Assembly (NCBI GenBank): GCA_028641055.1
Contig: CM054062.1
Span: 237,410,376-237,474,375 of the forward strand
Origin: Alopecurus myosuroides
Taxonomy: Eukaryota; Streptophyta; Magnoliopsida; Poales; Poaceae
DNA: 64,000 nucleotides
Direction of reading: 5' to 3'
Shown here: piece after piece, positions 20,978 to 32,706 of the stretch
Numbering within the stretch: position 1 is the stretch's first letter
How the letters are laid out: every line of letters begins with the position of its first letter
Notes under the pieces: model-generated
What the model saw: the letters and a program-made list of their open reading frames with translations, nothing else
Told to the model about the DNA's origin: nothing
Databases searched by the model: none
Position numbers and translations under genes: made by a program

Positions 20978-23900
20978 TGTCGCACCCGGACTTCTAGAGG
21001 ATACTCACCGTACGAACTGAACAGTATTTTGGTTGGATTACGGGGCTTAACGGCTCCCGCGTCCCCCTTACGGGTAGGCCAGCACTTATGTGCGACAACC
21101 AACCGTTACTGTTCACCGTCGATGTAAACTATCCCGTAGAAATCAGGATACTACCATTGACGTACTTCATACCATACACACATGGTACGTCAACGGTGTT
21201 GAACAAAAGGATAACACAACATGCCTCTAAGACACAAAAGATTGAAATAAGGTTGCAAATGGCCTTCACTAAGGCAGAAATAGCAAATACAATCATCCAG
21301 AGGACACATGTCCCAACATAACATTCATTACATCAGCGGAAGCAATCAAAGGTGTTTGGGTACAGACAAATCCAACAGGCTTAAGAAGCCGGAGAAAATA
21401 AAGAAGACGAAGCCCATCCACGTAGGTCCTGGATCCAGCCCTGGTCCAGCTATCTACTCGTCTGCAGTCTCGTCAAACTCCACGAAGTAGCCATCCTGGT
21501 GGTCATCGTAGCCGTAGTCGTAGTCTGCGTAAACCACAGCCCCAAAGGGGTCAGTACAACAACGTACTGGCAAGCAAGACTCACAGTTCACCAAAGTGTA
21601 GCCCGTCAACACCAAGCACCGATGCCTTGGGATCAACGGAAGAAAAGGGTATGAAAGATGCTGCAACTGGCTGCACTAACCATCTACAGAACATACTACA
21701 ACTTCCGTTGTATCAGAAAGAGATAAGATATCGTATCGTAACCAACTATAACTAACCACCAATCAAACCCATCCTGGATCTCGCCCCTTATCCAAAGAAG
21801 CAATCCGAGGATAACTCACACAGTTGGATTAATGATGGATCAAGTTGTTGTGTCAATAAGCCTATTACTAGTCAAGTTATCATTAGTTAGGTGTAAGTTG
21901 TTCTGAGTACTTGTTAGCCAGTACTTTCACCAAGTCAACCATAACCGCGGAAAACACGGCTTCTCGAGAAGATTTATCCCTGCAGGGGTGCACCAATTTG
22001 GCCGTACACGTAAGAATAACCCGCCAGAGGGGAAGGCCTTTCCCACCAAGCGGGGCACTCAACACAACTCAACTCTTCTTCGCATCAAGCCCAAAGCACC
22101 ACGTGTTGTGCGTGCGCGGCTAATCGAGCCCCCCGAAGAAAAGGAGGACCCTCATAGCACTGGAAGACCACGCCGCCCTAAATGCCGACTACAAAAGTTC
22201 CACCCTGGCCTCGGGTTCGTACCTGCATATGCGTGCATCAAATGGAAAGCCCGAACTAAGTGTGGTGATTTGGACGATATGCGAATCGAATCAAATTGAG
22301 GGGGGCGCCCATACACGCTTCCCACATGCGGATAGTGCGCTCATCATGGATCAGTAGACAAGACCCTTTTCCTATTAGGGTCGACACTAGCAGGCCTCAA
22401 AACCACGCCGGGCCTCCTGCCGGTGCCTTATCAGCAAATTATTATTACCTCAAATTAACAGGTGTTGTTTCACATCGAGCCCCAGAATATAACAGAATAT
22501 AATAACAGAAAGTAACTGATAGCAGACTCGAGCAAAACAACCCTAAGCATGCTAGTAAGACACGGGCCCAAGCAACGGGGTTTTAGGACTGGAGGTGTGG
22601 CAATATCAGGGTTTAGGGTATCATGTGATAGGTTTGTAACAGAAGCAACAATACATAGGGCTAGCAAATATAGACAACGGAAAGTATCGGTAACCAATGT
22701 TGAAAGGAACACAATGGTTCATGTGAGTGATAACTTGCCTGCAAACCCAGTAGCCGGGTACTGAGCTAGATCCTCAGAAGGGGTGTCGTAAAGGTCGTCG
22801 GTATCAACGTCGTCGTCTATCCGAGAAGAAGCAAACAAACAAGGCAGAAATATAAACAATCATTCTCATGGCATAGTGCACAATCAAATATGATGCATGA
22901 CAAGTTAATAGATGCATAAAAATAAACTAATTGATATGATAACACATTTTGAATGGACACATATGCAACTTTGAGTTGCATATGAAAAGCCCATGGATTT
23001 TGGTTAGATTATTTGTTTTCCAGCTAATCAACAGGTGCTAGTGGTTTAGTATGATGCATGCAAAAGGAAAACAGCAAAATAATAACATTAGGATCAAGTT
23101 AAAATAGGGTGTAGCAATTTAGAATTTTATTATTAATTTAGGGAATTTTTGGGTGCCTTATAGGTGACACACAAGTATTTGTTTTTTTCAACCATTTAAA
23201 TTGCTCAAAACAAATAACAAAGTTTATATTTGAAAAGAACATCAAATTTTAGTTGGATTACATGTTTCAAATATTGAAATAGGAGTTAGGATTATTTAAT
23301 TATGAATTAAACAATATTAAACAAGTTTTAAATGAATTTAAAACAAGTTTGAATTTAATTGAATTTTATTTGTTCAAAACATAATTTCAAACTCACATTT
23401 GAAAAGTTCACACTTTGATGGTTTGAAAACATATTTTGCATGTTCAAACATATTTTATTTTGAGCAAGTTATGATTTTATCAAATTTTAATGAATTAAAC
23501 AAGTATTAAATTATTTAGGCAATTTAAATTATTCAAACCATGAAGCAAAATTTATATTTGGATATATTATTTGAAATAGCATTGAAAACATATTTTATTT
23601 GCATGATTTGGAATTATTATGAATTACTTATGAATTTTGGCAAAATACAAATGGATGATCTGAATTTAAATTTGAATTGCAATTTGAAAATTCAAAACAG
23701 TACACAAACAGATTATTTGGAAAGGTTATGAAATTTGGACCAGGAAACATATAAACTTTTTATTTATTGGATTTACAGAATAAAAGATATTAAAGTTTGA
23801 AGTTTTTGATTCAAATCTGTTAATTAAAAAGATTTTGGAATTACAGAAAATCGCGCAGAAACTTTTCTCACCGCACAGATATCTACACACTGCCTCTGCC

Positions 23901-25461
23901 GCGTGGGCCAGAGGCCAACGTGGCGCTGCGCACGCACGCGTGGCAGTGGCAGTCAATGACTGGTGGGCCTGCGCGCTGTGGAAGGAAAATAACCAAAAAA
24001 AGTTGGGCGCTTGCGGACTCGAACCCGCGCCCTCGCCTGCGCGCACAAGGGGCAGTGCCACTGCGCTGTTTCGATTCGTTTGACAGATACAGGGACGAAT
24101 ACAGGTTAACACTTCGTTCGCCTGTTAACTGAATTTCTGACGAGCGATTTCTTCCTCGACTGACAGAACAGATGGCTCGCCGGCGGCGAGGTGACGCGTC
24201 CGTGCTCGAATTGGGTGGTGTGCAGAGAGTGGACGTGCACTGAACCGTGCGCAAGCGACAGAGGGAGAGATGGGAGATGGTGGAGCTCACCAGGAGGGGA
24301 TTGAGGTGGCGGAGGTTGCTGACGACGGCGTGACAGAGGCGGCGGTGTCGTGGACGGCGTCGAGGAGGTAGACGATCTCCGGTTGCGCTCTCGTGTCCAA
24401 ACTGTAGAGGAAACAGAGGCCTTTCGATTCCAGGTGGTGGGTGGCTAGGTAGGAGTGGGAGGTGGCGGCGCCATCGACGGATTTAGAGCTCCGTTCTCCG
24501 GAGAGGGTGACAGAGGAGGAAACTCGACGGGGAGGAAGCGAACGACGGCGGCGGAGAGGGAATAGGAGCCTAAGGGGGGTCTAGGGTTGGCGCGGCAGCC
24601 TAGGGTTGGTTTTATAGGCCCCCACGAGCTCGGATCGCCGTCGGGGAACGACTGCGTCCGCCGTGGCACCGGCCGATTGCCGTCGTACACAAGACAGATC
24701 GAGTGCACGCTTTTTGAAGCGTTAAGTGGAGGGTTAGGCGGGCTGGGCTGCGCGCGCTAGGCTTAGTTGGGCTGGGTAGCGTTAGGTGCTACGCGCGCGG
24801 TAGGTTTTGCTCCTTTTTATTTTTCCTTTTCTGTTTTTTTTTAGCTTTTGCTTTTGGAAGAAAAACATAGGTTTTAGTTTAGAGAAAAAATTTAGAAAAA
24901 TTAGGGGAGTTTCCTTAGGCCAAAAACAAACATTTGGTAGCTTTTATTTGCAAAAATTTAAATGTTTGCTTGCTGTTTGAAATTTAAACCCAATTGAATG
25001 AAATTTTCAATATTAATTAACATTAGAAAAACAAAGCATTTTCAATAGGGTTACCCCTAAGGTTATTAGACAGTTTGAATTGATTTGTTTTGGTATCAAC
25101 ATAATTTCAAAATGGTTCTGTTTTGGGTGCTTGGATTTGAATTTCAAATGTGTTTGGAACATAAATAATTGATTTAAAACCATCATTTTCACAAGTGATC
25201 ATTATGGAAAAACATGAAACCAAATGGTTGTTTTTATTTGTGATCTTTATTTCAAATGTTGTAACAGAGCAAGTATGAAACAATTGTTTGAATAAAGTTT
25301 AAATTTGAATTGGGAAAACAGGGAAAAACAGATGCAAACATAAATGAAACAAATGCAACAATTAAGAAACAGATGCAACAAAATTATGATATGATGCAAT
25401 ACTTTAAGAAACATGAAACAAACATTCTAAGGGGATGGTTTTTCATACTTGGGATGTTACA
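20978..25461 (-). repeat. 5' LTR of the Tekay element
   Basis: A 4484-bp LTR, the partner of 10678-15143. It differs by scattered substitutions and an 18-base insertion (TTTAGGCAATTTAAATTA region near 23515). In element orientation it starts at 25461, with TATA at about 24609-24618 and the tRNA-derived segment at about 23995-24076. Followed on the right by the target duplication ATGCT (25462-25466). Confidence 0.93.
23995..24076 (-). other. tRNA-derived Pol III-like relic, copy in the 5' LTR
   Basis: Same A-box-like, B-box (GGTTCGAGTCC) and seven-T arrangement as in the 3' LTR copy. It lies about 540 bases downstream of the LTR TATA box, inside the transcribed part of the LTR. Confidence 0.55.
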
Positions 25462-25723
25462 ATGCTCGAGTCGGTAAGGCACGCACAAAACCAAGAAACC
25501 TAGATACACATGGTGTTAGGGTTGAATAATCTATGGTTAGGGCAAACGATCCTCCCAACAACCGCAACGATTCTAGCCTAACACGCAAAATCTAGTTTGC
25601 TAGGGTTTGTACTTGAGAAGCTCCACTCCTAAAACTCCAAATGCACGAATCTAGATGCAAAGAACATGAACTCCTATGCATCCCATCCATGAACTAGATG
25701 GGAGAGAGAGAGAGAGCACGTAC

Positions 25724-25736
25724 CTGCTTCGTCCAT
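25724..25736 (-). CDS. Probable first coding exon of the Sirevirus accessory gene
   Basis: ATG at 25736 in a good context (CACCATGG) opens 13 coding bases ending at a strong donor (GCAG|GTACGTG). It leaves phase 1, which agrees with the acceptor TTTCTCTCTTAG at 10636, so the frame continues into the main exon 10635-9140. The native intron would be about 299 nt and now also holds the 14.8-kb Tekay insertion. Upstream (25740-25880) is a CT-rich leader on the minus strand like a plant 5' UTR. Inferred from sequence only. Confidence 0.5.
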
Positions 25737-26599
25737 GGTGAAAAGAGGAGGGAGGGAAGGTTCCCGGAGCGTCCCAAGGCGAGGAGGAGGCCTTCCCGCG
25801 GTGGAGCACTCGAATCCGTCGGCGAAAAGCTTGGGGCGGCGGCGGTTCTTGAGGAGGAAGATGGGGGCGGGTGGGGGAAAGTGAAATTGGATCTCACTTA
25901 CCCCCGCACGCCCATCACTTATCCACAGAAATTTTCCGCCGGCGGAGCCTCCGGTGGATTCACCGGAGCCTCCGCTCCCACCAGTGGAGCCTCCGGTGGT
26001 TCGCACCGGAGCCTCCGCTCCCTGTCCCAAAAACAGCTAAGTTTTGGCCCGTTGAGCCACTGTGGGCCAGCGGAGCTTCCGGTGGTGTTCCGGTGGACAG
26101 GACCAGCGGAGCCTCCGGTGGATTCACCGGAGCCTCCGCTCAACCAAATTTTCGCGCGCCAAGATTGAAAAAACACGAGCATTTCGATGGAAGCATTGGT
26201 TTGGGCAAAGGAGGCTTGAGTTGGAAAAACGTCACTGATATACGAGAGACATTACTCGAAGGGGTCCGCAAGAAGCAACAAAAAGATAGAAGACCGAACC
26301 CGCACGAGTTGTCAAGACGGAGATATGATAGGCGTGAAAGATCCAGAACACACAAAATGGTCGGTGGTCGAGGCCACCATGTTTGAGTGTGTAACTTGGC
26401 ACCGCGAAGATATATCTTGGGTCCAAAATTACTACTCACAATTAAGCACAATGAGTCACAAATGACTAGATATGCAATGATGATTTATTTTTCGCATAAT
26501 AGGAGGAGTGCATATTCATGAATTGAGTAGTGCTCCCCCTATGTCCATGCCTACATCTAAGCCTAATAGCATGCATAATGAGGGTAGATATGCAAGGTT
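25737..26599 (-). other. Sirevirus pol to accessory-gene interval
   Basis: Non-coding. It contains a CT-rich leader (25740-25880), a short CGG-palindrome block of the LTR type (25935-26145), about 300 bases without a feature, and an internal polypurine tract (26531-26543). I found no TATA box close enough to the ATG at 25736 to propose a separate promoter. Confidence 0.6.
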
Positions 26600-29500
26600 T
26601 CAAGTGAAGTTGGAGGAATCTATGACATTTAGTTCATTCCTCAAAGCTCGAAATCTTGGTTCATCAAGGGCCTTCGTGAAGATATCGTCAAGTTGATCCG
26701 TTGTGGAGACATATGAGAGATCAATATCACCTTTCTCAACATGATCCCGAATGAAATGATGACAGATCTCAATGTGCTTCGTCTTGGAATGAAGAACCGG
26801 GTTGTAGGCGATCTTGATAGCACTCTCATTGTCACAAAGAAGAGGCACCTTGTCAAAATGAATACCATAATCCTTCAAGGTTTGCCTCATCCATAGCAAT
26901 TGGGCACAACAACTTGCCGCGGAGATATACTCGGCCTCGGTGGTGGAGAGAGCAATGCAATTTTGCTTCTTAGAAGACCAACATACCAAGGAGCGGCCAA
27001 GGAATTGACCACCCCCGGATGTGGACTTCCTATCCGTCTTCTCTCCCGCATAATCCGCATCCGAGTATCCAATGAGCTGAAAGCTTGAACCCTTGGGGTA
27101 CCAAAGACCGAAGTTTGGGGTATGAACTAGATATCGAAAGATTCGTTTCACAGCTTCCAAATGACTTTGCCTTGGGGAGGCTTGAAACCTTGCACATTTA
27201 CCTACGCTATACATGATATCGGGTCTAGATGCACAAAGGTAGAGCAAAGAGCCAATCATGGAGCGGTATACCTTTTGATCTACCGCTTTACCGTTGGGGT
27301 CGGGTTTCAAGTCGGTGGTTGTGGACATAGGAGTCTTCATAGGTTTGGCATCATTCATATTAAACCTCTTGAGCATGTCTTGAGTGTATTTGGCTTGTTT
27401 GATGAAAGTCCCTTCATAATATTGATTGACTTCAAAGCCAAGGAAGAACTCCAACTCTCCCATCATAGACATCTCAAACCTATCGGTCATAAGCTTGCAA
27501 AACTCCTCATTGAACAAGGTGTTAGTAGACCCAAAAATGATGTCATCCACATAGAGTTGGCATATGAACAAGTCACCTCCAACCGTCTTGGTAAAGAGGG
27601 TGGGATCGATTAAACCAGCATTAAACCCGCGATCTACTAGAAACTCTTTAAGGTGCTCATACCATGCACGTGGAGCTTGTTTAAGTCCATAGAGCGCCTT
27701 ATAAAGTTTATAGACATGATCGGGGTGGTTGGGATCCTCGAAACCCGGAGGTTGCTTGACATATACTAACTCATTAATGGGACCATTAAGGAAAGCACTT
27801 TTGACATCCATTTGTTGTAACTTGAAGTTATGATGAGATGCATAGGCAAGTAAGATACGAATGGATTCAAGGCGAGCTACGGGGGCAAAAGTTTCACCGA
27901 AATCGATACCTTCGACTTGAGAGAAACCTTGGGCCACCAATCTTGCCTTGTTGCGAATGACAATGCCATCTTTGTCTTGCTTGTTCTTGAACACCCATTT
28001 GGTGCCAATGACATTTTTGCAATCCTTGGGTCTTGGCACTAATTTCCATACTTTGTTGCGCTCGAAGTTATTGAGTTCATCATGCATGGCTTCAAGCCAA
28101 TCTTGATCTTCGAGAGCTTCATATACCTTCTTGGGTTCAATGAAGGAGACAAAAGCATGAGCCTTGCTAAAATCCGCCAATTGCCTTCTAGTGACCACTC
28201 TTCCACGAACTTGTCCAAGAATCATGTCCTCCGTATGACCCGCTCGTTCAAGATTTTCTAGCCTTCTCTTTGCTCTATGAGCTAGTATCTCCTCCAAAGA
28301 TTCCTTGGATATTGATTGGGAATCACCTTCTTCATCGGAGACATGTCCATCTTCATTTTTTCCTTGATCAAAGATGGGTGATGAATCACCACTAGGTTGA
28401 GCATACTCAATAATAATAGAATCTTGATCATGATTTAGATGTGTTGCTTGGCCTTCTTCACTAGCTTGGCCTTGATTGTTAGCTTGAGGGCTTGGTGCAT
28501 CTTGTTGGATAGCTTGATCATCAATGGGTGTAGTCAATGGCTCCACTTGAGTGGGGCATAGTCCTTCTCCCTCCGTCATCCGGTAACCCTCAATGGGAAT
28601 TATTTCACCAATCCCCATTCTTCTTATGACGATGGGAGGAATTGCATCTCCTACAACACCATGATCTATACGCCCCCCTTGGGAGCCGTTGTCCTCATCA
28701 AACACTACGTCTATAGCTTCTTCAACTTGCCCGGTGGACTTGTTGTAGACTCTATAGGCATGAGCATTCGTGGCATAGCCAACAAAGATACCCTCATAAG
28801 ATCTAGTCTCAAATTTTGACAACCGTTTTCCTTTCTTGCGAATGAAGCACTTGCAACCGAAGACCTTGAAATAGGATACATCTGGTTTCTTGCCCGTGAG
28901 AATCTCATAAGGAGTCTTGTTCAAGATCTTGCGAAGATAGAGCCGGTTGGTAGCATGACAAGCGGTGGAGACGACTTTGGCCCAAAAGTTATAGGGAGAA
29001 GAGAACTCCGCAATCATAGTCCTAGCCGCATCCATCAAAGTCTGGTTCTTTCTCTTCGCAACACCATTTTGTTGAGGGGTATAGGGAGTGGAATATTGAT
29101 GAGCAATGCCTTCTTCACTAAGAAAACCCTCAACGGTGTAGTTCTTGAACTCCGAGCCATTATCACTCCGAATGGCCAAGATGGTAGCATTGTGTTGGCG
29201 CTCCACTAGAGTGATGAACTCGATGACTCTATTTTGAGTTTCACTTTTCCTCTTGAAGAAATACACCCAACAATATCTTGAATAATCATCCACAATCACC
29301 AAGCAATACTTCTTTCCTCCAAGGCTATCATAAGATAGTGGGCCAAAGAGATCTAAGTGAATGAGCTCGAGAATTCTTGTGGTGGAGATAGTTGTCTTGG
29401 TTGGGTGTTGTTCTCCATGTTGCTTCCCAAAGGTACAAGAGCTACACACACGATCTTTAGCAAACTTAGCTTTGGTTAGTCCTAGAACGTGATTGCCACT

Positions 29501-29803
29501 TTGGAGGTCGTGTAACATTCTCATATTGGTGTGGGCTAGTCGGCGATGCCAAAGCCATCCCACATCAACTTTAGCCATTAGGCATGTCGCGGCACACGTG
29601 TCTTCTTTAGAGAAGTCCACTACATACATGCCGTTCTCGACAAACCCAACAAAGGCTACTTTAAGAGAAGTCTCCCAAGTGACAATCACACTCTCTTTAT
29701 TAAAGAACGAGGTAAAACCACAATTTGCAAGTTGAAGAACGGACATCAAGTTATAGCCAAGGGACTCAACAAGGAGAACATTCTCAATTGATAAATCATT
29801 TTA
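26600..29803 (-). CDS. Sirevirus pol: integrase, reverse transcriptase, RNase H
   Basis: A 1049-codon open frame (from 29749). In order: GAG-pre-integrase zinc site ([15 protein letters not shown]...CSSC), integrase core with [26 protein letters not shown] and [13 protein letters not shown], a long acidic linker, RT with [25 protein letters not shown] and catalytic [10 protein letters not shown], and RNase H ending in [15 protein letters not shown] and DIFTKAL. One TAA at 29801-29803 separates it from protease, where the aligned frame otherwise continues. The frame is intact apart from that stop, consistent with a fairly young element. Confidence 0.93.
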
Positions 29804-29975
29804 GATAGCTACTTTGCCTCGTCCCAATACCTTAAGCTCGGACTTGTCACCAATTGTAACGCAATTGAGATATGGTAGAGGAGGTTCAATATTACTTATT
29901 GCGTCATGGCTTCCGGTCATGTGTTGGGATGCACCACTATCCACTATCCATCTATGTGCTCCGGAAGCGTTTCCC
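29804..29975 (-). pseudogene. Sirevirus protease segment
   Basis: Minus strand carries the aspartic protease motif WIVDSGASQHMTG (around 29920-29957) and continues as far as the TAA at 29801-29803. A TAG lies just upstream of the motif within CTCTTGTAGGG (around 29975), at the same place as in the older Copia copy (around 4635). It may be a gag-pol boundary signal or a 3' splice site rather than a mutation. Confidence 0.7.
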
Positions 29976-30554
29976 TACAAGAGATCAATTTCTTGATTTA
30001 GGTACCCATCCTTCAATGGGTCCTCTTTTGTTAGTCACAAGGGTCTTAGGAACCCAAATAGTCCAATGATAATCATCACCATAAGAAGTACCAACGTATT
30101 TAGCATAAACATCTCCATCTCTAGATTTCATAAGAACATAAGACGGGTTATATTTTCCGGCAAAATCATTATGAGTGATGCTCCCCCCTAGAGGTATCAC
30201 CACCCATAATGGCGTTGGTCTCCTTTTCTTTGGGAACCTCACCCTCTTTCACAAAGATAACATTTTTGGAGGGATAGGTGACACTCTTGGATTTCTTCTT
30301 TGACTTGGAAACAAAGCCAAGTCCCTCTTTTCCTTTCTTGGCACCTTGAGGGCTTATTGCATCATTGAGAATTCTTTCCTTACCTACAATGTTAGTTGTA
30401 GTAGAAGAGGTAGGCATAATAACAATGCTATTTGATGAAGATGCGACATGCTTATTAGATTGTTGAGCTAGAAGCTTGATTCGAGACTTAGCAAGTTTGT
30501 CATGAATTTCTTTGAGAGATGTAAACTCCCCTTTTAGTTTGTCATGCTCCTCGA
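29976..30554 (-). CDS. Sirevirus gag, C-terminal part (frameshifted)
   Basis: Continues the coiled-coil region of gag that starts right of the solo-LTR insertion: removing 30555-45777 joins two in-phase heptad-like stretches (…HEKLVE and HDKLKGEFTSLKEI…). The frame then shifts in a run of six G (minus, about 30182-30187), after which THNDFAGKYNPSYVLMK and YGDDYHWTIWVPKTLV run to a TGA near 29985, the normal-looking gag end. The whole gag would be near 890 residues, long as in other Sireviruses. Confidence 0.75.
30550..30554. other. Target-site duplication CTCGA (left copy)
   Basis: CTCGA at 30550-30554 recurs at 45773-45777 and brackets the solo LTR. Confidence 0.9.
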
Positions 30555-30734
30555 TGTAACGCCCGGGGATTTTCCCCAATTAGATTTGTTTGTGCTTTAA
30601 GTTTGTGCATCATCATGACATCTCATACATCCCCGTGCATTACAAATTTGCAAACTATTTAACAATTCATCGAATCATGTTTTCTAAAATTTGTTGGAAT
30701 TTATTGGGTGCATAAAACCTATTCTATTAGCATT

Positions 30735-30960
30735 TCTATTTTTTTTTTTTTTTTTTTTTAAAGTTTTGAGTGGCCAGGCCAGGCCCAGCCGGCCACCCCA
30801 CCCAAACCCTAACTCTAAACACACACGCACACAACACCGCAACACAACGCACACACCCAGACTCACGCACGCACCCAACACACACCCAGCACACAACTCA
30901 CGCACGCACACCACACAACGCACACCACACGCCCACGCACGCTACCCGCACACACGCAGC
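30735..30960. repeat. Poly(T) and CA-rich simple sequence in the solo LTR
   Basis: A run of about 18 T (30741-30760) followed at 30815-30960 by an impure (ACAC/CACG)n stretch. No gene. Probably replication slippage in the LTR. Confidence 0.7.
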
Positions 30961-31107
30961 AACGCAGGAGGGGATCGATCGATCCCCATCCTCGCTGCCT
31001 TCCTTCCGCCTCGACAGAAGGTGACGCCGCCGCCTCCCTATCGCTCGTCGTCCTCCTCCCCATGCCCCGACCTCTCCTCTCTCCGAGCTCCGCCCTCCCC
31101 GCACAGC

Positions 31108-31112
31108 GCCGC
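31108..31112. other. Target-site duplication GCCGC (left copy)
   Basis: GCCGC flanks the Tat-type element here and at 41748-41752. Confidence 0.92.
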
Positions 31113-31592
31113 TGTCGTGGGATAATCACGGCAGATGTTACCAGGGGTAACTGATCTTGGGGCAAGTCGACACAGGCGTTCGGGAGAGGGTTTAGCTCAA
31201 GAGAAGACATGGTACAACTTGATCTGACAGCCGGCAATCGAAGTCGCCGGATCTCTATTCTCGATACAATAACTCGATTAGGGTTTACACTGGATACTCG
31301 ATATCACACGATCTTGCTAGGGTTCTTAGATCTCTCTGCAAAACTATACCTGAGGGTCGGTTTATAAAGCACCCGTACCCCCTAACTTATTCGGCAAGGC
31401 ATATTCCGGATCCTACATGAACACGGCGCACTAACCATAACTTTCCTTTACAATAGCCCATAACCCGGGCCGTTAAGCCCACAAGTTTGGGCCTCCACAA
31501 GCTTCTTCATTCTTAGTCGAATCCTGCACGCCATCCTTCGGGCCGGGTTATTTCCTCAGAGCTTGGCATACCGGGTTAGCATCCCCCTGTCA
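31113..31592 (-). repeat. 3' LTR of the Tat-type element
   Basis: 480 bp, plus strand TGTCGTGGGATAATC...CCCCCTGTCA, nearly identical to 41268-41747. Minus TATA-like TTTATAAACC lies at about 31361-31370. The adjacent purine-rich minus sequence CTGGGGACTAC (31593-31603) is the likely polypurine tract. Confidence 0.93.
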
Positions 31593-31969
31593 GTAGTCCC
31601 CAGAATAGCCTGGGCTTCATGGATCTCCTTGAAGCGCTTGCTATTCCCTGCAAAGATATCGATCATACGGGCGTATGAAGACCGGGTTAAGATGTTTTGA
31701 TATTCGGCTAGGCCTCACTCCATGGTGGCCATGTGATAACCCGGATTTGGCCTCCAGACACTTAGGTTCAAATTCCCAGGTCCAAACTACAACAAAAATG
31801 CCAAGATCTCATGCTCAATAATCAGTCCCGTCATTACGGGGCAAATCCTTTCCTTCTTCTGTCCCAATGCCTCGCCCAATACTCGACGCATATCTCGCAA
31901 GATCTTCGCTGATAACCTTTACCCCGCGGTTTCCGGCTACTGGCCGTTAAGATAGGCTCACCCTTGCCT

Positions 31970-31977
31970 TATAAATA
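31970..31977 (+). promoter_or_regulatory. TATA box of the antisense gene
   Basis: TATAAATA on the plus strand within CCTTATAAATAGTAC, followed about 30 bases later by a C/A-rich sequence typical of plant transcription starts. It is inside the element, 380 bases from the 3' LTR, and points toward the antisense coding exons. Confidence 0.55.
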
Positions 31978-32706
31978 GTACTTAATGGGCAACCCTAAGC
32001 CTCTCACCACGCCACAACTTCCCCTCTTCTTCATTGCTCCCAACACCCTCGCAACACCACCGTGAGGAGCTCGCACCTGTTACCAACGCAAGATCACCAG
32101 CGGCCGCGCCCGCCCTTGAGTCGCCTTACGCCACCGTCAAGTGTCACCGTTGCTCCTCCGTTTCTCTCATTCGAGCCACGCCGCCCGTCGCCATCGTATT
32201 AGACTCCAATCTCCCCGGTAAGCTCCTCGCAACCAGTCAATTAATCCTCACAACTTTCAATTTATCCAAGATCGGATCTAGGTCAACCCGCAAGTCATTT
32301 GTCCGATTGCACCAAATTAGATCGACTCGAGGCCTGCCAACTCCTTTAATCATCTGCCCTATAGTCACAAATGATCCTCCAACCCTTATTGATTACCAAT
32401 TTTACTTAAGAATCATCCGCAAGCATTTCCATCTAGATCCGTTCCTCCTCGATTTTCCGCTTATTGCATTAACACCCGGAAAAACCCTCCTTTTCCAGCC
32501 ATTTCATTTGCGATATAAATATGGGCAACCATCCGTCATCCCCGAATGCCTTTCCCTATGTAAGTGACCAACAATTTCACAAGTGTGCTCAATACCCGGA
32601 CAGTCCTCGGCTTCGCACCTTCTTGATACCTTTATACTCGGAAGTCTCAGTATTCCCGGGCCTTATTTCACACGCCTCTTCTCTTTGTGTTTTGCAGGCT
32701 GGCCCC
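31978..32706 (+). other. 5' leader of the antisense gene with a probable intron (32560-32697)
   Basis: Donor CTAT|GTAAGTG at 32559/32560 and acceptor TTTTGCAG|G at 32697/32698 define a 138-nt intron nine bases before the ATG at 32707. An ORF at 32034-32567 (177 codons) covers much of the leader but shows no recognisable domain and could be an upstream ORF or chance. Confidence 0.5.

Larger units (their letters stand above)
10678..25461 (-). mobile_element. Full-length Tekay/Del-type chromovirus (Ty3/Gypsy)
   Basis: A complete 14.8-kb minus-strand Gypsy element with 4.47- and 4.48-kb LTRs (TGTCGCACC...GATGTTACA on the plus strand), tRNA-iMet primer site, polypurine tract, gag-pol with a C-terminal chromodomain, and an extra ORF between primer site and gag. 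Gag-pol has only one nonsense codon and one 1-base deletion. By eye the LTRs differ by roughly 30 substitutions plus an 18-base indel over about 4.46 kb. Long LTRs, the iMet primer and the chromodomain place it in the Tekay lineage (established classification). It is inserted in the accessory-gene intron of the Sirevirus element. Confidence 0.92.

Noticed and set aside
30863..31237. ORF of 124 codons across the solo-LTR/Tat-LTR boundary
   Set aside because: A chimera created by the insertion junction; the real counterpart in the 5' LTR continues into gag.
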